64,000 nucleotides of DNA, from NCBI GenBank assembly GCA_040386155.1, contig JAZKFZ010000001.1:186001-250000 (forward strand). Reading direction: 5' to 3'. Below the pieces are notes generated by a model. The model was given only the letters and a program-made list of their open reading frames with translations. It ran no database searches and was not told the origin of the DNA. The position numbers and the translations under genes were made by a program. The stretch comes from M0103 sp040386155. GTDB taxonomy: Bacteria; Bacteroidota; Bacteroidia; Flavobacteriales_D; Crocinitomicaceae. This document shows, piece after piece, positions 48,026 through 60,366 of this stretch; the first letter of the stretch is position 1, and every line of letters begins with the position of its first letter.

Positions 48026-51000
48026 ATGTTAACATTTGCTATAACTTCCCTCAGAAAGGGGATTGCTTTTTATAAATCAATCTTTTTTCTACTTGTTGTG
48101 ATTCTTTGCTATGGCAAAGTACTGGGCCAAAGTTCTCCAAACCCAATCAATGGACCTGGTCCAGCTTGGGTGGACATGTTGAATTGTGATGGCACCCCAA
48201 CTTTTTCCATCAACTTAACAGGGCAACCAGGTGGTACTTGGACAAGTAACCCTATGCAACGTGCTGGTGATTGTTGCGGTACAGATAATAATTGCGTACA
48301 GTTTTCAGTGACTCTTGACCCTCTAGCGGAAGGAATTATTTTTAGCATACCAGGCGGATGTGGTGCTGCGCCTTCAGGCTCATTGTTTTATCAAGTGGAT
48401 TGTGGGCCATTAACATCTGTAGGTTCGCCTCTTTGTTTGAATGGAACAGGGCCGTTTATCATTACTTTTTGTAAGCCTGGAAACAATGCAAACTGTTATT
48501 CAATTACTTCCATACCTGCTCCTGGATCAAGTGGTGATGTTATTACCGCAGATGGTTGTCAGGACACACTTAGCGTTACTGGAGTTAGTGCCGCATCTAC
48601 TACCTGGAGTTCAATTTCACCTGGTACTCCTGGCCAATACAATAATTATTTGAATAATTTGGCTGGAAGTCAACCTGGTGTTTCTGGAGTGGCTTACACC
48701 GGACAAACAACTGTTATTGTTACACCTCAACCTGGTTTTCCATCAGTGATCCAATATCGTGTATGTGGAACGGTAATAGGTGCTTGTAGTGCTGCCTCAT
48801 TTTGCGACACTGTGTCGGTTTCCATTTTCCCCGATCTTGCTGCTCAAATTAACCCGCTTAATCCATCCATTTGTTTTGGAGCCCCCGGAACTACCTTGAC
48901 AGCTGTCCCGATAGGTGGTACTGCGCCATATACTTATCTCTGGTCTGGTCCTTCGCAGAACGGCGCGACAACAAGTAGCATTTTTGCAACAACTCCAGGG
49001 GTTTATAACCTTTCAATAACAGATGCTACAGGTTGTCCCGCAGCGTCTACAACAGTCACCGTAACACAATTTGCTAATCCAATAACTGCAAATGCAGGGA
49101 TAGATCGTAATATTTGTAGATCGCCTGTTCCTACAATTACTATCAATGGATCCGTAACGGGTACAACAACAGGAATTTGGAGTGGTGGGGCTGGTACCTA
49201 TAGTCCATCCACAACAAGTTTGTTATTGAATTATACACCTTCTGCTGCAGAATTAGCAGCTGGTACTGTTACACTAACTCTTACGACAACCAATAATGGC
49301 TCTTGTCCTAGTGCTTCTGATCAAATGACGATCACCTTACCTCAATTTACCTCTACATTATCTGCCCTCGCTACTAATGTTACTTGTTTTGGTGCAGCTA
49401 ATGGCTCAATTAATTTGACAGTTACAGGAGGTGCAGCACCAACGGGTTACGTTTGGTCAAATGGTCCGACTACACAAGATATTGCTTCTTTGGCACCAGG
49501 TTCATATTCTGTTACTGTAACAGATGCAAATGGTTGTACAGGGATTCTGACTCAAGCCATTACGCAGCCTGCATTATTAACGAGTTCAATTACCTCACAA
49601 ACAAACGTAGCTTGTTTTGGCGCAAGTACAGGTTCGGTTACCGTAGCTGGTGCTGGAGGTACAACAGCCTATCAATACGCCTTAAATGCTGGTCCAAATC
49701 AAGCAAGTGGTACTTTTTCAGGACTAGTTGCAGGAACTTATACTGTCACAGTTACTGATTTCAATGGCTGCGTGGTTAATCAAACTGTCACAATCACTCA
49801 ACCTGCTGCTGCACTTACTTTGTCAGCAACACAGGTTAATGTATTGTGTTTTGGAGGAGCAACTGGTTCTATTAATTTAACACCAGCAGGCGGAACGCCA
49901 GCATACACTTATACATGGTCGAACGGTGCAAATTCTCAAGATATTAGTGGTCTAGTGGCAGGCACTTACACGGTTAACGTGCACGATGTAAATGGTTTGA
50001 CAGGGGGTTGTGCTGCAACTCTATCGGTAACAATCACGCAACCAGCAGCACCATTAACAGTAAGTACAACGCAAGTAAATATATTATGTAATGGCGGCAC
50101 AACTGGTTCCATTGATTTGACACCAGCAGGCGGCACAGCACCTTATACTTATTCATGGAGCAATGGCGCAGTAACACAAGATTTAACAGGTATTGCAGCA
50201 GGGACTTACACGGTGAATGTAACGGATGCAAATGGTTTAACGGGAGGTTGTTTTGCAACAACAACTGTAACCATCACACAGCCAGCGGCGCCGTTAACAG
50301 TAACAAGTACACGTGTAAACGTTTTGTGTTTTGGCGCATCAACGGNNNNNNNNNNNNNNNNNNNNNNNNNNNNNNNNNNNNNNNNNNNNNNNNNNNNNNN
50401 NNNNNNNNNNNNNNNNNNNNNNNNNNNNNNNNNNNNNNNNNNNNNGCGGCACAACTGGTTCCATTGATTTGACACCAGCAGGCGGCACAGCACCTTATAC
50501 GTATTCATGGAGCAATGGCGCAGTAACACAAGATTTAACAGGTATTGGAGCAGGGACTTACACGGTGAATGTAACGGATGTAAATGGCTTAACGGGAGGT
50601 TGTTTTGCAACAACATCTGTAACCATCACACAGCCAGCGGCACCGTTAACAGTAACAAGTACACGTGTAAACGTTTTGTGTTTTGGCGCATCAACGGGCT
50701 CGATCGACTTGAGTCCAGCGGGAGGAACAGCACCTTATACTTATGCATGGAGCAATGGCGCAGTAACACAGGATTTAACGAATATTCCAGCAGGAACATA
50801 CACCGTTGTTGTAACGGATGCGAATGGCTCAACGGGAGGTTGTACAGCAACCACCACAGTAATTATCACACAACCAGCGGCAGCATTAACAGTTAGTACA
50901 ACGCAGGTGAATGTATTGTGTTTTGGTGGCACAACAGGTTCTATTAACTTAACACCAGCAGGCGGAACGCCAGCATATACGTATGCATGGAGCAATGGCG

Positions 51001-54000
51001 CAGTTACACAGGATTTAAGTGGATTAGCTGCAGGGACTTACACAGTGAATGTAACGGATGCAAACGGTAGCACAGGCGGTTGTACAGCTACTACATCAGT
51101 AACGATTACTCAACCAGCAGCACCATTAACAGTAAGTACAACGCAAGTAAATATATTATGTAATGGCGGCACAACTGGTTCCATTGATTTGACACCAGCA
51201 GGCGGCACAGCACCTTATACGTATTCATGGAGCAATGGCGCAGTAACACAAGATTTAACAGGTATTGGAGCAGGGACTTACACGGTGAATGTAACGGATG
51301 TAAATGGCTTAACGGGAGGTTGTTTTGCAACAACATCTGTAACCATCACACAGCCAGCGGCACCGTTAACAGTAACAAGTACACGTGTAAACGTTTTGTG
51401 TTTTGGCGCATCAACGGGCTCGATCGACTTGAGTCCAGCGGGAGGAACAGCACCTTATACTTATGCATGGAGCAATGGCGCAGTAACACAGGATTTAACG
51501 AATATTCCAGCAGGAACATACACCGTTGTTGTAACGGATGCGAATGGCTCAACGGGAGGTTGTACAGCAACCACCACAGTAATTATCACACAACCAGCGG
51601 CAGCATTAACAGTTAGTACAACGCAGGTGAATGTATTGTGTTTTGGTGGCACAACAGGTTCTATTAACTTAACACCAGCAGGCGGAACGCCAGCATATAC
51701 GTATGCATGGAGCAATGGCGCAGTTACACAGGATTTAAGTGGATTAGCTGCAGGGACTTACACAGTGAATGTAACGGATGCAAACGGTAGCACAGGCGGT
51801 TGTACAGCTACTACATCAGTAACGATTACTCAACCAGCAGCACCATTAACAGTAAGTACAACGCAAGTAAATATATTATGTAATGGCGGCACAACTGGTT
51901 CCATTGATTTGACACCAGCAGGCGGCACAGCACCTTATACTTATTCATGGAGCAATGGCGCAGTAACACAAGATTTAACAGGTATTGCAGCAGGGACTTA
52001 CACGGTGAATGTAACGGATGCAAATGGTTTAACGGGAGGTTGTTTTGCAACAACAACTGTAACCATCACACAGCCACCTATTTTAACTCAATCTATTTCA
52101 TCATTTACATATCCTAGTGGAACGAATATTAGTTGCTTTGGATTGTCTGATGGAAGTGTGAATCTTACGATTGGTGGTGGAAATCCAACATATACTTATT
52201 TATGGTCCAATGGAGCATTAACAGAAGATTTGAGCAATGTCCCAGCCGGCACCTATAGCGTTACTGTTACAGATTTAAATGGTTGTTCAATAACTTCTAC
52301 AATTACTCTAACGCAACCAACATTATTGACTTCATCATTAACACCTTTCGTTTATGCAGGTGGATTTAATGTATCTGGTTGTGTAAATGATGGGTCTATC
52401 AATTTAACACCAGCTGGTGGAAACCCAACATATACTTATTTATGGTCAAATGGAGCTACAACACAAGATGTTGCATCCTTAGCCGCTGGAACGTATAATG
52501 TCACAACTACTGATATTAATGGATGTACGAGTACAACATCTGTTACATTGACGCAACCAAACCCTTTAGCACAAGTGATTTCATCATTTACATATCCAAG
52601 CGGAACAAATATTAGTTGTTTTGGATTAAGCGATGGAAGTGTTGATTTAACGATTTCAGGCGGAACACCATTATATTCGTATTTGTGGAGTAATGGTGCT
52701 ACTACGCAAGATCTTAGTAATGTTCCGGCAGGAACTTACAGTGTCACTGTTACTGATGCAAATGGTTGTACAATTACTTCGTCAATTACACTAACAGAAC
52801 CTGTTATTCTTACAAGCTCATTAGACCCTTCTATTTATGCCGGTGGATTTAATGTGTCTGGTTGTGTTGCGGATGGAACAATAGATTTAACTGTGGTAGG
52901 TGGTAATCCTGGATATACCTATTCTTGGTCGAATGGCGCAGTGATAGAAGATATTAGTTCATTGATTTCAGGAAACTATACTGTAACTGTTACCGACCTA
53001 AATGGATGTCAAACAATTAGCAATATAACATTGACACAACCAGGTGGATTGACACAAAGTATTTCAGCGTTTACCTATCCAAGTGGGACAAATATCAGTT
53101 GTTTTGGCTTGAGTGATGGTTCAATTGATCTTACAATTGGCGGTGGTACACCTGGATATACGTATGTTTGGTCAAATGGTGCTGTTACTGAAGATCTTAC
53201 CAATTTGGCTGCAGGAACGTATGGTGTAACAGTGACTGATCAAAATGGCTGTCAAATAAGTAGCTCAATTACCTTAACTCAACCCCCTGCTTTAACTCAA
53301 TCTGTTAATGCATTTATCTACCCAAGTGGGAACAATATTAGTTGTTTTGGATTAAGTGATGGATCAGTAAATTTAACTGTTTTGGGAGGAAACCCAGCCT
53401 ATTCTTACCTTTGGTCGAATGGAGCAGTTTCTCAAGATTTGACGAATGTTCCGGCAGGTACTTACAACGTTACTATCACCGACGTGAATGGGTGTTCAAT
53501 TCCTAGCACAATCACGTTAACAGAGCCTACAATTTTAACACAAACGATCTCAGCATTTACCTATCCAAGCGGCACCAATATTAGCTGTTTTGGCTTGAGT
53601 GATGGTTCTATTGATTTAACAATTGCAGGAGGTAGCCCTGGATATACATACGCTTGGTCGAACGGAGGAATAATTGAAGATTTAACAAATCTACCAGCTG
53701 GACCATACAATGTTACAGTTACGGATATCAATGGTTGTACAATAACATCTTCTATCACATTAACTGAACCAAGTCCTTTAACACAAACAATAAGTGCCTT
53801 TACCTATCCAAGTGGAACAAACATTAGTTGTTTTGGTTTGAGCGATGGTTCAATTGATTTAACAATTGGAGGTGGAAACCCAGGGTATGTGTATGATTGG
53901 TCAAATGGTGGGGCAAGTGAAGATTTGACTGCTTTACCAGCAGGTGTTTATAGCGTGACAGTCACAGATATAAATGGTTGTTCAATTCCAAGCACCATCA

Positions 54001-57000
54001 CCTTAACTGAGCCACCAGCGCTAAATCAATCAGTTACGGCATTTACGTACCCAAGTGGGAACAACATTAGCTGTTTTGGCTTAAGTGATGGTTCGGTAGA
54101 TTTAACGATTACTGGAGGAAATCCTGGTTACACCTATTCATGGTCGAATGGAGCAGTTTCTCAAGATTTGACGAATGTTCCGGCAGGTACTTACAACGTT
54201 ACTATCACCGACGTGAATGGGTGTTCAATTCCTAGCACAATCACGTTAACAGAGCCTACAATTTTAACACAAACGATCTCAGCATTTACCTATCCAAGCG
54301 GCACCAATATTAGCTGTTTTGGCTTGAGTGATGGTTCTATTGATTTAACAATTGCAGGAGGTAGCCCTGGATATACATACGCTTGGTCGAACGGAGGAAT
54401 AATTGAAGATTTAACAAATCTACCAGCTGGACCATACAATGTTACAGTTACGGATATCAATGGTTGTACAATAACATCTTCTATCACATTAACTGAACCA
54501 AGTCCTTTAACACAAACAATAAGTGCCTTTACCTATCCAAGTGGAACAAACATTAGTTGTTTTGGTTTGAGCGATGGTTCAATTGATTTAACAATTGGAG
54601 GTGGAAACCCAGGGTATGTGTATGATTGGTCAAATGGTGGGGCAAGTGAAGATTTGACTGCTTTACCAGCAGGTGTTTATAGCGTGACAGTCACAGATAT
54701 AAATGGTTGTTCAATTCCAAGCACCATCACCTTAACTGAGCCACCAGCGCTAAATCAATCAGTTACGGCATTTACGTACCCAAGTGGGAACAACATTAGC
54801 TGTTTTGGCTTAAGTGATGGTTCGGTAGATTTAACGATTACTGGAGGAAACCCTGGTTACACCTATTCTTGGTCAAATGGAGCAATTACAGAGGATTTAA
54901 CTAATGTGCCAGCAGGAACTTACACAGTAACGGTAAACGATCCAAATGGCTGTCCTATTATTGCCTCCATTACTTTAACTGAACCGTCGGTATTGACAGA
55001 GGCTATTTCGGCATTTACCTATCCAAGCGGAACAAACATTAGTTGTTTTGGCTTTAGTGATGGTTCTATTGATTTAACAATTGCAGGAGGTAGCCCTGGA
55101 TATACATACACTTGGTCGAACGGAGGAATAATTGAAGATTTAACAAATCTACCAGCTGGACCATACAATGTTACAGTTACGGATATCAATGGTTGTACAA
55201 TAACATCTTCTATCACATTAACTGAACCAAGTCCTTTAACACAAACAATAAGTGCCTTTACCTATCCAAGTGGAACAAACATTAGTTGTTTTGGTTTGAG
55301 CGATGGTTCAATTGATTTAACAATTGGAGGTGGAAACCCAGGGTATGTGTATGATTGGTCAAATGGTGGGGCAAGTGAAGATTTGACTGCTTTACCAGCA
55401 GGTGTTTATAGCGTGACAGTCACAGATATAAATGGTTGTTCAATTCCAAGCACCATCACCTTAACTGAGCCACCAGCGCTAAATCAATCAGTTACGGCAT
55501 TTACGTACCCAAGTGGGAACAACATTAGCTGTTTTGGCTTAAGTGATGGTTCGGTAGATTTAACGATTACTGGAGGAAACCCTGGTTACACCTATTCTTG
55601 GTCAAATGGAGCAATTACAGAGGATTTAACTAATGTGCCAGCAGGAACTTACACAGTAACGGTAAACGATCCAAATGGCTGTCCTATTATTGCCTCCATT
55701 ACTTTAACTGAACCGTCGGTATTGACAGAGGCTATTTCGGCATTTACCTATCCAAGCGGAACAAACATTAGTTGTTTTGGCTTTAGTGATGGTTCTATTG
55801 ATTTAACAATTGCAGGAGGTAGCCCTGGATATACATACACTTGGTCGAACGGAGGAATAATTGAAGATTTAACAAATCTACCAGCTGGACCATACAATGT
55901 TACAGTTACGGATATCAATGGTTGTACAATAACATCTTCTATCACATTAACTGAACCAAGTCCTTTAACACAAACAATAAGTGCCTTTACCTATCCAAGT
56001 GGAACAAACATTAGTTGTTTTGGTTTGAGCGATGGTTCAATTGATTTAACAATTGGAGGTGGAAACCCAGGGTATGTGTATGATTGGTCAAATGGTGGGG
56101 CAAGTGAAGATTTGACTGCTTTACCAGCAGGTGTTTATAGCGTGACAGTCACAGATATAAATGGTTGTTCAATTCCAAGCACCATCACCTTAACTGAGCC
56201 ACCAGCGCTAAATCAATCAGTTACGGCATTTACGTACCCAAGTGGGAACAACATTAGCTGTTTTGGCTTAAGTGATGGTTCGGTAGATTTAACGATTACT
56301 GGAGGAAACCCTGGTTACACCTATTCTTGGTCAAATGGAGCAATTACAGAGGATTTAACTAATGTGCCAGCAGGAACTTACACAGTAACGGTAAACGATC
56401 CAAATGGCTGTCCTATTATTGCCTCCATTACTTTAACTGAACCGTCGGTATTGACAGAGGCTATTTCGGCATTTACCTATCCAAGCGGAACAAACATTAG
56501 TTGTTTTGGCTTTAGTGATGGTTCTATTGATTTAACAATTGCAGGAGGTAGCCCTGGATATACATACACTTGGTCGAACGGAGGAATAATTGAAGATTTA
56601 ACAAATCTACCAGCTGGACCATACAATGTTACAGTTACGGATATCAATGGTTGTACAATTACTTCAACAATAACACTTACCGAGCCAACACCTCTAAATT
56701 ACTCAGCAACACTTTCTATTTATGCTGGCGGATTTAATGTTACAGGATGTAACGATGACGGAACTATTGACCTCACTGTAGGAGGAAGTATTCCTGGGTA
56801 TACGTATGTATGGTCGAATGGCTCACCAAATGAAGATCAAGCTAATTTACCAGCCGGGACTTATTCAGTAAATATCACAGATGCAAATGGTTGTTTATTA
56901 GTTGTCGATACGACCTTGGTCGCTGCCCCAATTGTTAGTGCTACAGCAAGTGTTGTTTCTGATTACAATGGACAAGATATTTCTTGTTTTGGATTTTCTG

Positions 57001-58754
57001 ATGGAATTATTACTGTTAATCCCGCAGGAGGAGTGCCAGGATATACTTATCAGTGGTCTAGTGTGACGAATGCTAATTTAAGCAACTTACAAACAGTTGT
57101 TAATTTACCTTCTGGAAATTATGTAGTGGAGGTTACTGATCAAAACGGGTGTACCGCAATTACTAACGTTACGTTGGTTGATCCACCAATGTTTGATGTA
57201 AATATTGTAGTTTCAACTAACTACAATGGTTCTGACATTACTTGCTTTGGTGAGTCAGATGGTGGAATAGATTTAACAGTAACAGGCGCTGTGCCAGGAT
57301 ACACTTATGCTTGGTCTAATTCAACAATGACTTTTACATCTGCTACGCAGGACCTTGTTGGTTTGCCAGCTGATACCTACAGTGTTCTAATTACTGATTT
57401 GAATGGATGTATTACCAGCACCCAAATTGTTTTAACTGAACCTGAGCCATTATTAGCTATTCCAGATGTTGTGTCTAATTACAATGGTCAAGATGTATCT
57501 TGTTTCCAATCAACTGATGGTGAAATCACAGTAGTGCCAAGTGGAGGTATGCCAGGATATAGTGTACAATGGTTGGATGGGAATGGAAATCCTCTTGGTA
57601 CCAATATCAACCAAGCAAATGTGGGAGCAGGAATTTACGTAGCGGTAGTTACCGATATTAATGGCTGTACTTCAGGCTCTCCAGTTGTTGTAACTGAGCC
57701 TGAAATTCTGTTTACCGCTCCTATTATAATATCAAACTATTTTGGTTTTGCAGTAAGCTGTGAAAATCAAACGGATGGAATTGTTGATTCGTACGTGAGT
57801 GGTGGAACACCAGGTTACACTTATAGCTGGAACACTAACCCAGTTGAAACAACTGCAATCGTATCAAATTTAGGAGTTGGTACCGCAACAGTAACTGTGA
57901 CAGATGCAAATGGATGTGTTGCAACTGGTAGCGTCGAATTAACCGCTAATCCAAATCCAACATATAGTTTGGTTCCTCAAATTCATGCATGTAGTGGAAT
58001 GTCCATTACGCTTGACTCTGGTACAGAGCCAGAAAATAACTGTTTTTGGGTATTTTCAGACGGTACCTTTACCGATGAGTGTCAGCCTACCCTGAATTTT
58101 GGTGCTGTTGGATGCTATGATGCGCAATTAACTGTAACTAGTCCAATAGGATGTTTTGTTACTGCTGTAGTGACAGATTTCATTTGTGTTGAGCCAGATC
58201 CAGTAGCTATTTTCACTCCATCAACGTTAGAACTTAACGAAGAAGACAATGAGGTATTTTTCACTAATGCTTCCATCAATGCAGATAGTTATGTTTGGAA
58301 TTTTGGCGACGAATCATCTTCAACGGAAACTGAACCTTTGCATGTGTATGATGTTTACAATGGGTCTGATTCATTCATCGTTGTGACTTTATATGCGTAC
58401 TCTCAATATGGTTGCGTGGATTCTACAGTTCGTCAAATCTATTTTAATGAAGGACTAGTGTATCATGTTCCCAATACATTTACACCTGATGGGGATGAGT
58501 ATAACAATACTTTCCAACCCGTGATGGGTTCAGGGTACGATCCAACAAAAGGCTATACCTTCTTGATTTTCAATCGTTGGGGAGAGTTGATTTTTGAATC
58601 TCATGATCCAGAAGTAGGTTGGGATGGAACCTATGGTGCCGGAGGTACACCCTATGTTTGCCAATCTGGTACGTACACATGGAAACTTACATTTAAAAGA
58701 AATAATAATGACGACAAAGTAACGGATGTCGGACATGTTAATTTACTTCGATAG
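48026..58754 (+). CDS. Giant SprB-repeat adhesin with type B T9SS sorting domain (interrupted by an assembly gap)
   Basis: One gene, broken only by 100 N. The frame on the two sides differs by one, but this comes from the arbitrary gap length (see findings). Visible coding is >3,500 residues. An N-terminal membrane-like signal (IFFLLVVILCYGKVLGQ) precedes Cys-rich domains, then from ~49,330 to 57,960 some 35 SprB repeats of 80-81 residues. Each has a C-G or CFG start, GSIDLT, GGxPxYTYxWSNG, DLxxxxAGTYxVTVTDxNGC and a TQP/TEP end. A PKD domain (58,200-58,430) and a gliding-associated type B sorting domain (VPNTFTPDGDEYNNTF to the stop) end it. SprB is the mobile gliding adhesin of Flavobacterium johnsoniae. 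No PorP/SprF gene is adjacent. DNA-level super-repeats of 720 and 729 bp lie inside. Confidence 0.93.
50083..52075 (+). repeat. 720-bp tandem super-repeat (three 240-bp SprB units), interrupted by the gap
   Basis: Two full copies follow the gap (50446-51165 and 51166-51885) and look identical. A partial third (51886-52075) differs at a few bases and matches the pre-gap partial copy (50083-50345) instead. Each copy holds three distinguishable 80-residue units. Confidence 0.92.
50346..50445. other. Assembly gap (100 N)
   Basis: Exactly 100 N, the usual placeholder for a gap of unknown size, inside near-identical 720-bp repeats where short reads cannot be placed uniquely. Confidence 0.99.
53412..56658 (+). 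repeat. 729-bp tandem super-repeat (three 243-bp SprB units), ~4.45 copies
   Basis: The sequence at 53412 recurs at 54141, with corresponding bases at 54870, 55599 and 56328. Copies are near-identical at DNA level. Copies 3 and 4 (for example 54955-55683 and 55684-56412) show no difference that I could find, while the first copy carries a variant third unit. Confidence 0.9.
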
Positions 58755-58774
58755 GGACTAAATAGTAGACATAA

Positions 58775-58806
58775 AAAAAAGGAGTGTTATGCACTCCTTT
58801 TTTGTT
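58775..58806. terminator. Bidirectional terminator after the giant adhesin
   Basis: AAAAAAGGAGTG / CACTCCTTTTTT with a 5-nt loop, between the convergent adhesin and bacilliredoxin genes. Confidence 0.85.
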
Positions 58807-58821
58807 TTTAAATACTAAGAA

Positions 58822-59235
58822 TTAACAATATTCATCGTAGGCTGCAGCCAAATTTTCTGCAATCATTGCTGAAGTAATTCCTTCAATGTGGTGTCTTTCG
58901 ATGAAATGAACCAATTTGCCGTTTTTAAACAAGGCAACGGATGGAGAAGATGGAGGGTACGGTAGAAAGTACTTTCTTGCTTGTGCTACAGCTGCAGCAT
59001 CTACACCTGCAAAAACAGTGGTAATATTTGTAGGAACTTTCCCATTTTTCAATGATAATTTCACTCCTGGGCGCATATTTCCAGCTGCGCATCCACAAAC
59101 GGAATTTACAACTACTAATAATGAACCTTCTGTATTTTGAATTGCTAAATCAACCTCATTTTCTGTCAATAATTCCTTAAATCCAACGCTTGTTAGATCT
59201 TCTTTCATCGGTTTGACTAATTCTGGTGGGTACAT
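58822..59235 (-). CDS. BrxA/BrxB family bacilliredoxin
   Basis: 137 residues, full length for the YphP/YqiW (BrxA/B) family. Thioredoxin-like fold with the family CGC motif (Cys47-Gly-Cys49 in VVVNSVCGCAAGNMRPG), N-terminal MYPPELVKPMKEDLTSVGF, and SPSVALFKNGKLVHFIERHHIEG. In Firmicutes these proteins remove bacillithiol from oxidised proteins. Many Bacteroidota encode the protein, some with bacillithiol synthesis. A consensus -7 element lies 23 bp upstream. Confidence 0.92.
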   Translation of the reverse strand: MYPPELVKPMKEDLTSVGFKELLTENEVDLAIQNTEGSLLVVVNSVCGCAAGNMRPGVKLSLKNGKVPTNITTVFAGVDAAAVAQARKYFLPYPPSSPSVALFKNGKLVHFIERHHIEGITSAMIAENLAAAYDEYC

Positions 59236-59258
59236 AATATGTGTATTTATTGTTTGTA

Positions 59259-59266
59259 CAAAATTA
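59259..59266 (-). promoter_or_regulatory. -7 promoter element of the bacilliredoxin gene
   Basis: TAATTTTG on the minus strand, exact TAnnTTTG match, 23 bp before the ATG. Confidence 0.55.
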
Positions 59267-59292
59267 TTAAATCCAAGTGGATATAGTTGTTA

Positions 59293-60333
59293 TTATTTCA
59301 TAAATCGAAGCAAGGACGTTTCTGGATGCACTGCCTCACCATTTAAAATAAATGCTGTCATTTCTTTTGCTAACAATGGCGCCATCAAATATCCTTTAGT
59401 ACCCAAACCATTGAAAATATAGATACCTTCGAAATCTGGATGTTGGCCCAAAATAGGCCTTCGATCATACGTTGCTGGACGAATTCCAGCTTTTTGATCT
59501 ATTAACTCAAGGTCAAAATCACCCAAGGAGCTCAACATCGTGAGAATTTCTGATTTGCCGGCTTCGGTAATCGTATCATCTGTATTTTGCCATTCGTAGG
59601 TGGATCCAATTTTGAAATTACCTTCTTGCATTGGTAAAACAAAGCACTTTCTATTGATTGATTCATCATTTGGAATTTCGATAGAATGCACTGTTAACAC
59701 TTGACCCTTTGTGGGATTGATCATCTTTTGGGGAAACAACGACGAAAAAACACTTTCATAGCCTGCACAAAAAATGATTCCATCATATCGTTGACCATAA
59801 AAAACAAAATCGTCCGCAATGATTTCTCGTTCTAACACTTCCTCTTGATAAAATTGAACTCCTTTTCCTTTAAGAACCTGTGTTAACTCGCTGATAAAGA
59901 GCTTGACATCAATCCAGTAAGCATTTTTTACCCTTCCTGTTCCAAAACTGTTATTGGTTTTTGGATGAGCATAACGCATATCCTCATCAGTAAGTGGATA
60001 CAAGTAGTTTTGAAAATCTTCTAATTCTTCTCGCTTTTTCCAGTCGTGAACCTCTTCTTCATGTGCAAAGAAGCGTCTAATTATTATTGGATTGAGGATC
60101 TTTTTTTTGGGAGCCAATTCTTGGTAAAATGGTTTCGCATAGTGAATAAACTCATCCAGTCGCCAGGACTTCGTCATTCTTCGAAAAACCATAGGGTTAA
60201 TTAATCCCGCCGCAATTGTTGAACTTTTATTATTTCCCTTATCGCAAATCGTTACTTTTTGCCCAGCATTTACTAGATGTTCAGCTAAACATAATCCGGC
60301 TAGTCCACCACCAACAATTAGAAATTGTTTCAT
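59293..60333 (-). CDS. FAD-dependent oxidoreductase, DAO (D-amino-acid/glycine oxidase-like) family
   Basis: 346 residues. N-terminal Rossmann FAD-binding motif GGGLAGLCLAEHLVNAGQKV (residues ~8-27) with a following acidic residue in TICDKG. C-terminal ATYDRRPILGQHPDFEGIYIFNGLGTKGYLMAP matches the DAO family's second FAD segment. Relatives include D-amino-acid and glycine/sarcosine oxidases and the MnmC oxidase domain; substrate not determinable. The -7 element ends 4 nt before the ATG, so the mRNA is probably leaderless. It lies 33 bp downstream of the ComF-like gene. Confidence 0.87.
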   Translation of the reverse strand: MKQFLIVGGGLAGLCLAEHLVNAGQKVTICDKGNNKSSTIAAGLINPMVFRRMTKSWRLDEFIHYAKPFYQELAPKKKILNPIIIRRFFAHEEEVHDWKKREELEDFQNYLYPLTDEDMRYAHPKTNNSFGTGRVKNAYWIDVKLFISELTQVLKGKGVQFYQEEVLEREIIADDFVFYGQRYDGIIFCAGYESVFSSLFPQKMINPTKGQVLTVHSIEIPNDESINRKCFVLPMQEGNFKIGSTYEWQNTDDTITEAGKSEILTMLSSLGDFDLELIDQKAGIRPATYDRRPILGQHPDFEGIYIFNGLGTKGYLMAPLLAKEMTAFILNGEAVHPETSLLRFMK

Positions 60334-60337
60334 AGCG

Positions 60338-60345
60338 CAAAGGTA
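60338..60345 (-). promoter_or_regulatory. -7 promoter element of the FAD oxidoreductase gene, implying a leaderless mRNA
   Basis: TACCTTTG (minus strand) followed by CGCT and the ATG. It sits in the 33-bp gap after the ComF-like gene, so the oxidoreductase has its own promoter. Confidence 0.6.
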
Positions 60346-60366
60346 GAAAATTCAAGGTGATGAAAA

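Noticed and set aside
48026..50467. Splitting the giant adhesin into two genes at the N gap
   Set aside because: Repeat register on both sides shows one continuous gene; the frame change comes from the 100-N placeholder.
50206..52056. Repeated antisense open frames within the adhesin repeats
   Set aside because: They recur only because the sense repeats recur; composition is Leu/His-rich antisense of the SprB code, with no start signals or homology.
53412..56658. CRISPR array
   Set aside because: The periodic sequence is coding, with 243-bp units and 729-bp blocks and no short repeat/unique spacer structure.
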